From Clostridia bacterium (GTDB lineage: Bacteria; Bacillota; Clostridia; Oscillospirales; Acutalibacteraceae): DNA of 64,000 nucleotides. The stretch's first letter is position 1. The number at the start of each line of letters is the position of its first letter. Position numbers and translations under genes: made by a program. The notes beneath the pieces are model-generated. The model was not told the DNA's origin, made no database searches, and saw only the letters and a list, made by a program, of their open reading frames with translations. Of this stretch, positions 19,005-26,417 are shown in pieces. Location of the stretch: NCBI GenBank assembly GCA_017416485.1, contig JAFQCH010000018.1, forward strand, positions 169,690-233,689, read 5' to 3'.

Positions 19005-21476
19005 ATGAACTATCTGAATAAGGTTATCGGCGGAAGATATGAAATAAATGAAATTATCGGTGTCGGCGGTATGGCAATTGTTTACAAGGCATTTGACCGC
19101 ACGGAAAACCGATATGTTGCAGTAAAAATTCTGCAGGATCAGTATCTGGAAGACGAAGAACTGCGTCAACGTTTTAAAAATGAATCAAAGGCAATTGCGG
19201 TTATGTCGCACCCGAACATTGTTAAAGTTTTCGATGTCAATTTCGGTGAAGATTTGCTGTATATTGTTATGGAACATATTGAGGGTATCAATCTTAAAGA
19301 ATACATACATCACAAAAACGGGCTTGATACCAAAGAAACGTTGCATATTGTTATGCAGATTCTTCGTGCGCTCCAGCATGCGCATGACAAAGGAATTATT
19401 CATCGTGATATTAAACCGCAGAATATTCTTTTGTTGCCCAACGGTTCGATCAAAGTAACCGATTTCGGTATTGCAAGATTCAATCGCGGCGATGTGAAAA
19501 CGCAGGAAGAAACATCTGCAATCGGATCTGTGCATTATGTAAGCCCCGAACAGGTGCGCGGTGAATTTACCGATGCACGCAGTGATGTTTATTCCATGGG
19601 TATCGTTCTTTATGAAATGCTCACAGGCCAAGTGCCTTTTGATGCAAAAGAACCGAACGATATTGCCGTTATGCACTTGCAGAAAGAGGCGATCCGTCCT
19701 TCTGTTTTTAATGAAAATACACCGATCGGGCTTGAACAGATTACCATGCGTGCCATGCAGAAGAATCCGAATGATCGCTATCAGAGTGCTGCGGAAATGC
19801 TGATGGATCTGGATGCTTTCAAAAAGAATCCTCTTATAAAATTCGACTATTCATATTTTGTCGATAAAGAACCAACAAAATATTTGCACGTTACGGCGCA
19901 ACCTTTGCCTGTTGCTGCTGTGGAAGAAATGCACAATCCGAAAACGGCGATCAAAGCCGGGGGCAAAATGGCGCAAAAAGCAGAAGCTGATGATGTGCAA
20001 GCGGAGAAAAATATGAAATTAGATGATTATGATGATTATGAATTCAGAGGCAGAAATCTGACAGTGCCTGTGCTTGCAACATTGTCGATTGCGTTGGTGG
20101 CAGTTGTCGGTTTTGTTATGCTGATGATTTTCTATGATCCGTTGACCGGCTATTTCACCGATAATGAAGACAGCAAATTGGGTAAAGTGTTCTCTTATTT
20201 GTCCGAAATTATGGGCGATGAGGAAATGGAAGTGCCTTACTTTATCAATATGACTTTTGATGAGGTGAAGGCAAAATACCCCAATATCAAGTTTGAAGAC
20301 CCTGTTTATGTGCTGAACAGTGAATTTGAGGCAGGACGTGTTTGTGCACAATCGCCCGAAGCCTCCACGGTTATGACCAAAGATACGGTTGTTAAACTGA
20401 CAATTGCCCGTTCCGCAACATCGCAGATTGCAGTTCCCGATGTTGTCGGTAAAAACTATATGACTGCAAAGAGCGAATTGAGTGCCTATGGCTTCACGGT
20501 TGTGCTGATGCCTGTTTTTGCTGAAAATGAAACCATCGGCAATGTCATAAGAACCGATCCCGTGGCCGGCACCATGCTCGAAACCCTTAAGAAAGTAACC
20601 GTTTATTATGCGTCTTCCATCAATACGGAAGTAGTTGAAGTTCCCGATGTTGTCGGTATGCTTCAATCGCTTGCGGAAGATAAAATCCGTGCGGCAGGTC
20701 TTGTTGTCGGCGGTATTTCGCTTGAACCGAGTTCACCTTCTTTGAAAGGGTATGTCATTTCGCAGTCTCCTGTTTCCGACTCTGAATACCAGGTTGCGGC
20801 AGGTTCTGCTGTTTATCTTGTTGTCGGCACAGGCGAGGCAAGTTCTTCTTCTGTTTCCTTCTCTGTCACACTTCCCAATACCGGCAAGGAAGGTACGCTT
20901 TATGTTTATCTGAACGACACGTTCTATGATTCCACAACCGTAAAATTTGACGGCAGCAAAAAAGGCCTGAACATTGTTGGCTCCGGCAAGGAAAATACAT
21001 TTGAAATTTATGCCAACGAGGAATTGATCTATTCCGGCACCATCGATTTTACAACCGATCCTGCAACCGTGAATGTTACATTCAGAGCAGAAACGCCGGA
21101 CGAAAAGGTGCTGATTCCGAATGTAATCGGCAAAACAAAAGCGGCTGCAGAATCAGCCTTGAAGGATGCCGGATTTGCGAATGTCACGTTTAAAGAAATT
21201 GACAGCACGGAAGCAGCAGGCATCGTGGTCAGCCAGAATCCTGTTGCAAGCTCGTCCACAAAATATGCAAAGGATACGGCTATAACAGTTTATGTCAGCA
21301 AGGGTTCCAATGAAGCTCCCTCTGTTCAGCAGGGTGTGCCTTCCACGCAGCCCAGACCGACCGAACCTCCCGTTACCCAGCCGCCTGCTACGGAACCTCC
21401 GACAGAACAGCCCGCAACACCTCCTGCGTTCGATCCCGAAGAACCGACCGGTGGCGGCGATATCACAATTTTCTGA
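19005..21476 (+). CDS. prkC: Membrane Ser/Thr protein kinase with PASTA repeats
   Basis: An 823-residue Hanks-type kinase. The cytoplasmic kinase domain (about 5-265) has the catalytic loop HRDIKPQNILL and DFGIARF; a linker leads to a membrane helix near residues 352-376 (VPVLATLSIALVAVVGFVMLM). Outside lie four PASTA repeats that bind muropeptides: three in tandem (about 410-610) and one after an inserted beta-rich segment of about 95 residues, then a Pro/Thr-rich tail. Starts at TTG 19002 or ATG 19005 follow AAAGGAG; the GTG at 18990 overlaps that site and is rejected. In B. subtilis the homologue triggers germination. Confidence 0.94.
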   Translation: MNYLNKVIGGRYEINEIIGVGGMAIVYKAFDRTENRYVAVKILQDQYLEDEELRQRFKNESKAIAVMSHPNIVKVFDVNFGEDLLYIVMEHIEGINLKEYIHHKNGLDTKETLHIVMQILRALQHAHDKGIIHRDIKPQNILLLPNGSIKVTDFGIARFNRGDVKTQEETSAIGSVHYVSPEQVRGEFTDARSDVYSMGIVLYEMLTGQVPFDAKEPNDIAVMHLQKEAIRPSVFNENTPIGLEQITMRAMQKNPNDRYQSAAEMLMDLDAFKKNPLIKFDYSYFVDKEPTKYLHVTAQPLPVAAVEEMHNPKTAIKAGGKMAQKAEADDVQAEKNMKLDDYDDYEFRGRNLTVPVLATLSIALVAVVGFVMLMIFYDPLTGYFTDNEDSKLGKVFSYLSEIMGDEEMEVPYFINMTFDEVKAKYPNIKFEDPVYVLNSEFEAGRVCAQSPEASTVMTKDTVVKLTIARSATSQIAVPDVVGKNYMTAKSELSAYGFTVVLMPVFAENETIGNVIRTDPVAGTMLETLKKVTVYYASSINTEVVEVPDVVGMLQSLAEDKIRAAGLVVGGISLEPSSPSLKGYVISQSPVSDSEYQVAAGSAVYLVVGTGEASSSSVSFSVTLPNTGKEGTLYVYLNDTFYDSTTVKFDGSKKGLNIVGSGKENTFEIYANEELIYSGTIDFTTDPATVNVTFRAETPDEKVLIPNVIGKTKAAAESALKDAGFANVTFKEIDSTEAAGIVVSQNPVASSSTKYAKDTAITVYVSKGSNEAPSVQQGVPSTQPRPTEPPVTQPPATEPPTEQPATPPAFDPEEPTGGGDITIF

Positions 21477-21485
21477 TAATCTGCG

Positions 21486-22373
21486 ATGAGAGTAATTGAA
21501 GGAAGAATCATCAGATCTCTCAGCGGCTTCTACGATGTGGAAGCCGCTGATGGTGTTTACACTTGCAAGTGCAAAGGCAGTTTTCGCAAGCGCAGTTTGT
21601 CGCCGGTTGTCGGCGATATGGTAGAGGCATCCGTTGACGGAGAGAATGTCGGAGCAATAAGCAAAATATATGAACGGCGTAATGAACTGACCCGACCGCC
21701 TGTTGCCAATGCAGATCGCCTTGTGATTGTTGCGGCGGCTGCGGAACCGAAACCGAATCTGTTTGTGATCGACAAGATGTCTGCCATTGCCGTGCACAGA
21801 AAACTTGAACCTGTCATTGTTTTTACAAAAAGTGACCTTTGCGATTGTTCTGATCTTGTTTCTCTGTATTCAAAAGCCGGAATTCGCACATTTCTTTGTT
21901 CGGTTGTAAACGGAGAAGGTGTTGAACAGGTTCGCGGGTTACTGTCGGACGGCTTCAGCGTTCTGACAGGGAATTCAGGTGTCGGCAAGTCTTCGCTGAT
22001 CAATGCCTTGTGCCCGGATTTATGCCTTGAAACCAATGAAATCAGTAAAAAGCTCGGACGAGGTCGGCATACAACCCGCTGTGTAACCGTGTATCGAATC
22101 GGTAACGGTATGGTTGCCGATACCCCCGGATTTTCCTCAATGGAAAAGGATGAACGGTATGATTTTATCCGCAAGGAAGAATTGGAAGATTGTTTCCCTG
22201 AATTTTCGCAATATCTCGGCAATTGCAGATTTACAGGTTGTGCACATCTGAAAGACAAGGGATGCGCCGTTCTTTCCGCTGTTGCCAACGGTGAAATTGC
22301 ATCTTCCCGTCACGAAAGCTATTCTGCCATGTATATGGAAGTGAAAGATTTCAAAGAATGGGATAAAAAATAA
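21486..22373 (+). CDS. rsgA: Ribosome small-subunit-dependent GTPase A
   Basis: RsgA (CpgA/YloQ) is a circularly permuted GTPase that matures the 30S subunit. The 295-residue protein has an N-terminal OB fold, the permuted G motifs (TKSD as G4, then GNSGVGKSSLINAL as G1 and DTPGFS as G3) and a C-terminal zinc site (CRFTGCAHLKDKGCAV). In Bacillus it is followed by rpe and thiN before spoVM. Those two are absent here, and a terminator and two very small genes come next. Confidence 0.95.
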   Translation: MRVIEGRIIRSLSGFYDVEAADGVYTCKCKGSFRKRSLSPVVGDMVEASVDGENVGAISKIYERRNELTRPPVANADRLVIVAAAAEPKPNLFVIDKMSAIAVHRKLEPVIVFTKSDLCDCSDLVSLYSKAGIRTFLCSVVNGEGVEQVRGLLSDGFSVLTGNSGVGKSSLINALCPDLCLETNEISKKLGRGRHTTRCVTVYRIGNGMVADTPGFSSMEKDERYDFIRKEELEDCFPEFSQYLGNCRFTGCAHLKDKGCAVLSAVANGEIASSRHESYSAMYMEVKDFKEWDKK

Positions 22374-22393
22374 TCTTCAGCAGAAACATTTGC

Positions 22394-22432
22394 AAACCTC
22401 CCGCGTATAATGTACGGACGGGAGGTTTTTTA
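22394..22432 (+). terminator. Rho-independent terminator after rsgA, overlapping the next ribosome site
   Basis: AAACCTCCCG and CGGGAGGTTT form a ten-base stem around a loop of about 15 bases, followed by a run of T. The hairpin ends the long upstream operon. The GGAGG of its 3' arm is also the only ribosome site for the 47-codon gene starting at 22432. The loop holds TATAAT-like CGTATAAT, which also resembles a sigma-E -10 element. Confidence 0.7.
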
Positions 22433-22575
22433 TGTTCAGATATCGGTATGCCGGATTTATTATTTGCGCGTTCGGAGTCGGCTTGTTGATTGGGTGCTGT
22501 TTTCCTGAAAAGTTGATCATTCTTGCCGTTTCTGCCCTCCTTGTCTGTGCAGGATTTTTTGTTTCAAGGTGTTGA
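22432..22575 (+). CDS. 47-residue membrane peptide of unknown function
   Basis: A short open frame from ATG 22432 to TGA, with GGGAGG ending about six bases before it. The product begins MFRYRYAGFIICAFGVG, is almost wholly hydrophobic with Cys residues (GCC, FVSRC) and a PEK turn between two hydrophobic halves, so it should be a membrane hairpin or a single helix. I recall similar tiny proteins near clostridial spore genes but cannot name a family. Its position just ahead of the SpoVM candidate suggests sporulation. Confidence 0.6.
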   Translation: MFRYRYAGFIICAFGVGLLIGCCFPEKLIILAVSALLVCAGFFVSRC

Positions 22576-22590
22576 TGGGAGGGAACCTGG

Positions 22591-22662
22591 TTGAAGATCG
22601 TTGTGCTCAACAGCCCCGGCTGCTTAAAAGGAATCTTAAAAACCGTTTTTTCAATCAAATGA
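22591..22662 (+). CDS. spoVM: Putative SpoVM, 23-residue spore-coat anchoring peptide
   Basis: TTG 22591 follows GGGAGGG by seven bases and opens a 23-codon frame ending TGA 22660-22662. The peptide begins MKIVVLNSPG and ends GILKTVFSIK. Against the 26-residue Bacillus subtilis SpoVM it keeps M1, K2, P9, L12, G14, I15 and a basic residue at 17, in an amphipathic-helix pattern. SpoVM sits on the convex forespore membrane and recruits SpoIVA. The locus position, downstream of prpC-prkC-rsgA and upstream of spoIVA here, supports the call. Its own terminator follows at once. Confidence 0.75.
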   Translation: MKIVVLNSPGCLKGILKTVFSIK

Positions 22663-22667
22663 AGCAG

Positions 22668-22704
22668 TCACTGCAGAGAGTTGTTCTTTGCAGTGATTTT
22701 TTTT
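22668..22704 (+). terminator. Terminator of the spoVM unit
   Basis: TCACTGCA (22668-22675) and TGCAGTGA (22689-22696) make a perfect eight-base stem with a 13-base loop, followed by eight T. It lies six bases past the spoVM stop, so the small genes form a separate short transcript from sipL. Confidence 0.85.
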
Positions 22705-22775
22705 GGACAAAGGCGGTATAGCTCTTGCTTGTTCGGAATATGTATTAGTGAATTCAGAACAAGGAGAGTCAACAG

Positions 22776-24278
22776 ATGCCAAATGAAGAATTGATACACT
22801 ACAAAACGTGCATTTTTCGCGACATTAAGGAGCACACCCCTGATATTCAGTTGAATTTGCCGGACTATTATCCTGATGTTTGCAGAATTCTGACCTGTCA
22901 GGCGAATGCCTACATTGAAAACTGCAAAAATGAAGGAGATCGAATTACCGTCGAAGGAATTGTTGTTTATCGGCTTTTTTATTGTTCCGAAAGTAAAACC
23001 GTTCACTTATATGAAGCGGAACAGCGGTTTAATAAAACTTTTGAATGTTGCGCACTTGCTTCGGATGCAATGATCGATTGCAGGTTAAAAAACGTAAATG
23101 TCAACTTCCGTGCTATCGGGCCGCGTCGCGTAGATGTCAAATCCACTGTTTCTGTGACGGTGGAAGTGTTTGAACTGAAAGAAATCACCGCAAACAGTGA
23201 GTTTTCCGAGGGCGTTGAATGTTTACATCGCGAATATGAATTGTTTGACGTTCACGCCTGCTATTGCGGGTCTTTCACTGTGGATGAAATTTTTACAGTG
23301 CAGGATGAAAGAATTGCCGATAGCCGGATTCTTTTTGAAAACAGCAAAATCAACATCAGTGAAAGCAAAACCGTGAAGGATAAAATTCTGATCAAAGGTG
23401 TTGCGGAATTGAATTGCACATTTCTGCACACAAAAGATTGCACGCTTATTAAATATTCCGAAAATGTGCCGTTCACGCAGATCATTGACCTTTACGGCGT
23501 AACAGAGTCGGATCGCTGCCACATTATTGCAAATCCGCAACGACTCTTTTTGACCGTAAAAGATACAGGAGAATGCAGTATGCAGCTTTGCGTACGTATT
23601 ATTGTTTACGCCGGCGATGCAAAAACAATAACGGTTGTTTCTGATTTGTTTGCTCCGGGGTTTTCGTTTGAATCCAAACAGTTTAACGGCAGAATGCAGA
23701 AAGGCCTGAAAAATATTTCCGACACATTTCAATGCAGTGCAAAATTCGAAAACGGAGATTTTGCCGAGTCAAAAATTCAGACTGTACTGGCAACAGATCT
23801 GTCATATTCTGCAAAGTTTTCGCAAGGAATGGTGAATATTACCGGTCAGGTCACGCTCGGTGTTTTGCTGCAAACAGAAGATGAACTGCAATTCTGCACG
23901 CGGTATCTGCCGTTTGAATATAACCGAGATGTCGGGGAGATGGCAGACGGAGATTTTATTTGCACCATAAGTGGCCGAAATCCGATTTGCAATAACACTG
24001 CGCAAGGTCTTGTTTTGAAAGCAGAAATGGAATTGAACGGCTTTTGTGTTGCAGAAGAGGCGGTTTCGTTTACGGAAAATTGCACCCTTTCCGAGCCCTG
24101 CAATGGTGACAAGGAATTTGAAACCATTTCCTTGTATTTTGCTCACTGCGGCGAAAGCGTGTGGGATATCGGCAAGAAAAACAATGTATCTCTGCAACTT
24201 CTTAAAACAGCAAATGCTATTGTTGCCGATGTAATTGACGAAGACTGTGTGCTTATTCTGATCGGTGCGGAGGGATAA
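22776..24278 (+). CDS. sipL: SipL-like spore coat morphogenetic protein (DUF3794, LysM)
   Basis: A 500-residue protein. The N-terminal and middle parts resemble DUF3794 modules (LPDYYPDVCRIL then repeated beta-rich stretches). The last 50 residues, GESVWDIGKKNNVSLQLLKTAN to the end, read as a LysM domain. In Clostridioides difficile, SipL has this same architecture and binds SpoIVA through LysM to tie the coat to the forespore, doing the job of Bacillus SpoVID. The gene lies two bases before spoIVA. AAGGAGAG precedes the ATG. No family computation was run. Confidence 0.85.
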   Translation: MPNEELIHYKTCIFRDIKEHTPDIQLNLPDYYPDVCRILTCQANAYIENCKNEGDRITVEGIVVYRLFYCSESKTVHLYEAEQRFNKTFECCALASDAMIDCRLKNVNVNFRAIGPRRVDVKSTVSVTVEVFELKEITANSEFSEGVECLHREYELFDVHACYCGSFTVDEIFTVQDERIADSRILFENSKINISESKTVKDKILIKGVAELNCTFLHTKDCTLIKYSENVPFTQIIDLYGVTESDRCHIIANPQRLFLTVKDTGECSMQLCVRIIVYAGDAKTITVVSDLFAPGFSFESKQFNGRMQKGLKNISDTFQCSAKFENGDFAESKIQTVLATDLSYSAKFSQGMVNITGQVTLGVLLQTEDELQFCTRYLPFEYNRDVGEMADGDFICTISGRNPICNNTAQGLVLKAEMELNGFCVAEEAVSFTENCTLSEPCNGDKEFETISLYFAHCGESVWDIGKKNNVSLQLLKTANAIVADVIDEDCVLILIGAEG

Positions 24279-24280
24279 AA

Positions 24281-25759
24281 ATGACATCTGAAAATCTTTA
24301 CAAAAACATTGCTGCTCGAACGGGTGGGGATATTTATATCGGCGTTGTCGGACCTGTCAGAACAGGGAAGTCCACCTTCATAAAAAGAACTTTTGAAAAA
24401 CTGATCATTCCCGATATGCCGCACGGTGCAGATCTTGATCGTATGATTGATGAGTTGCCTCAATCTTCTGCCGGGCGCACCATTATGACGACCGAACCGA
24501 AATTTGTTCCCGAAAAAGCTGTGCAGATTGAGCTTGAACAAAAATTGAATGTGCGCATCCGCATGGTGGATTGTGTCGGTTTTATTGTTCCGTCCTCTTT
24601 GGGATATTTTGAAGATGAAGCACCGCGAATGGTAAAAACACCGTGGTTTGATGATGAAATTCCTTTTAATATGGCGGCAGAAATCGGAACGCAGAAGGTT
24701 ATTACTGACCATTCCACAATCGGTATTGTAGTTACCAGTGACGGCAGTATCAACGATATCCCGCGTGAAGAATACGAAGAAGCGGAAGAACGGGTGATCA
24801 ATGAACTCAAGCAATTGAAAAAGCCGTTTGTTGTGCTTTTGAACTGTGTATACCCCGACAGTGTTGCAGCGAAAAGCATGAGCGAGGAACTTTCTGCAAA
24901 ATACAATGTGCCGGTTCTTGCCGTTAACTGTCTGGAATTGGAAACGGAAGAAATCAAGACGATTTTATCTACCGTTTTATATGAATTTCCCATCAGTCGT
25001 ATTGATATTCGCTGTCCGTCCTGGTTTGCGGGTCTTTCTGCAGAACATGGGTATAAAGCTGAATTTGCCGCATATCTGAAAAAGAATGTACAAGACATTT
25101 TCTGCTTGCGACATGTTGAAAATTTTGCAAAAACAATGGAAAATTGCCGGAATGTAACAGATGTAAGAACGCTTGAATTGGATCCATCATGCGGCAGGGC
25201 TGCAATTGCCGTGAAATTATCGGATTCGCTTTTTTATGAACAGGTATCCGAAGTAGCGGGAATGGAAATCAGATCCGATTCGGGGTTGATCAACACTTTG
25301 CGTGAGCTTGCGTTGTTGAAAAAGAAATACGAAAAATTTGAAACCGCATTAAAAGAAGTAGACAGCACCGGGTATGGCATCGTTATGCCCGGAATTGATG
25401 AGTTGACCCTGGAAGAACCCGAAATTATGAAGCAAGGCGGCAAATACGGTGTTCGCCTGAAAGCATCGGCTCCGTCTATTCATATGATGCGGGCAGACAT
25501 CACAACCGAAGTTGCGCCCATTGTGGGCAGTGAAAAGCAGTCCGAAGACCTTATTATGTATCTGTTGAAGGAATTTGAGGAATCACCCTCAAAAATTTGG
25601 GAATCCAATATTTTCGGCACCTCTTTGAACGAATTGGTCAATGAAGGATTGCGCAGTAAATTGATGCACATGCCGCATGAAGCGCGTATGAAATTGCAGC
25701 AAACGCTTGAGCGAATTATCAATGAAGGTTGCAGCGGCCTGATCTGCATTATCATCTGA
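24281..25759 (+). CDS. spoIVA: Stage IV sporulation protein A, coat ATPase
   Basis: SpoIVA polymerises on the forespore outer membrane using ATP and forms the basement layer of the coat. The product is 492 residues, the same as the Bacillus protein. It shows the P-loop GPVRTGKST (residues 24-32), a TRAFAC-type DCVGF (Walker B region), a long middle domain and the conserved C-terminal GCSGLICIII needed for membrane contact through SpoVM. It is likely co-expressed with sipL (two-base gap), under mother-cell sigma-E control by analogy. Complete and unremarkable. Confidence 0.97.
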   Translation: MTSENLYKNIAARTGGDIYIGVVGPVRTGKSTFIKRTFEKLIIPDMPHGADLDRMIDELPQSSAGRTIMTTEPKFVPEKAVQIELEQKLNVRIRMVDCVGFIVPSSLGYFEDEAPRMVKTPWFDDEIPFNMAAEIGTQKVITDHSTIGIVVTSDGSINDIPREEYEEAEERVINELKQLKKPFVVLLNCVYPDSVAAKSMSEELSAKYNVPVLAVNCLELETEEIKTILSTVLYEFPISRIDIRCPSWFAGLSAEHGYKAEFAAYLKKNVQDIFCLRHVENFAKTMENCRNVTDVRTLELDPSCGRAAIAVKLSDSLFYEQVSEVAGMEIRSDSGLINTLRELALLKKKYEKFETALKEVDSTGYGIVMPGIDELTLEEPEIMKQGGKYGVRLKASAPSIHMMRADITTEVAPIVGSEKQSEDLIMYLLKEFEESPSKIWESNIFGTSLNELVNEGLRSKLMHMPHEARMKLQQTLERIINEGCSGLICIII

Positions 25760-25769
25760 TATTCACCAC

Positions 25770-25806
25770 GAAAAAAGAACCTCACGGAATCGTGGGGTTC
25801 TTTGGT
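25770..25806. terminator. Bidirectional terminator between spoIVA and rnhA
   Basis: AAAGAACCTCACG and CGTGGGGTTCTTT pair around GAAT (one C/T mismatch), with A-rich sequence on one side and T-rich on the other. It can end both the plus-strand spoIVA transcript and the minus-strand rnhA transcript. Confidence 0.85.
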
Positions 25807-25818
25807 TATAAAAACTGT

Positions 25819-26259
25819 TTATTTTTTGTATTGCATATATTGCTCAACCGCAATTTTGTCACAACGCTCATTGTAGGGATGACCGTCGTGTCCTTTGATC
25901 CATTCAAATTTTACATTGTGCACATGCAGCAATTGCAAAAGGTCTTTCCAGAGTTCGGGATTCAGCACAGGATCTTTATTGCTTTTTCTCCAGTTGTTTT
26001 TTTGCCAGGAATCCAGCCAATGCTGATTGATGGCATCGCAGACATATTTGGAATCAGACACAACAGTCACCTCACAAGCGCGGTTCAATGCACGTAGCCC
26101 TTCAATAACTGCTCGCAATTCCATGCGGTTGTTTGTGGTGTGTTCTTCAGCTCCGCAGACCACTTTTTCATGTTTTCCGTATGTCAGAATGGCACAATAG
26201 CCGCCCGGACCTGGGTTTACGGAACATGCGCCGTCGGTATATAAAACTACATTACTCAA
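25819..26259 (-). CDS. rnhA: Ribonuclease HI
   Basis: Degrades the RNA strand of RNA-DNA hybrids. The 146-residue protein has the catalytic set visible: D8 in LYTDGAC, the Glu of NRMELRAV, the Asp of VSDSKY and a C-terminal Asp in ERCDKIA, with the basic handle region WQKNNWRKS. It is the only minus-strand gene in the first 46 kb and converges on spoIVA. A promoter (TTGCAA-N17-TATAAT) lies at 26319-26347. Confidence 0.96.
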   Translation of the reverse strand: MSNVVLYTDGACSVNPGPGGYCAILTYGKHEKVVCGAEEHTTNNRMELRAVIEGLRALNRACEVTVVSDSKYVCDAINQHWLDSWQKNNWRKSNKDPVLNPELWKDLLQLLHVHNVKFEWIKGHDGHPYNERCDKIAVEQYMQYKK

Positions 26260-26318
26260 TTTAAAATTTTTACAGACGAAACAAAATGTCTGCAGATCCT
26301 TTCCGTTTTTTCTGCATT

Positions 26319-26347
26319 ATTATAACACAAGTGTTGCCCGATTGCAA
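26319..26347 (-). promoter_or_regulatory. Sigma-A-type promoter of rnhA
   Basis: On the minus strand TTGCAA (26342-26347) and TATAAT (26319-26324) are separated by exactly 17 bases. The leader to the rnhA start is about 50 bases. Confidence 0.7.
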
Positions 26348-26417
26348 TGTTTTACCTCATTTTGGGTCTAAAAACCAAGTGTATGGCAATACTAATATAA
26401 AAGAAAGGGGTTAAAAA

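Noticed and set aside
22574..22723. 49-codon frame starting ATG 22574 that overlaps the spoVM candidate
   Set aside because: It reads straight through the terminator hairpin, has no ribosome site of its own, and its composition is not protein-like; the TTG frame within it fits SpoVM far better.
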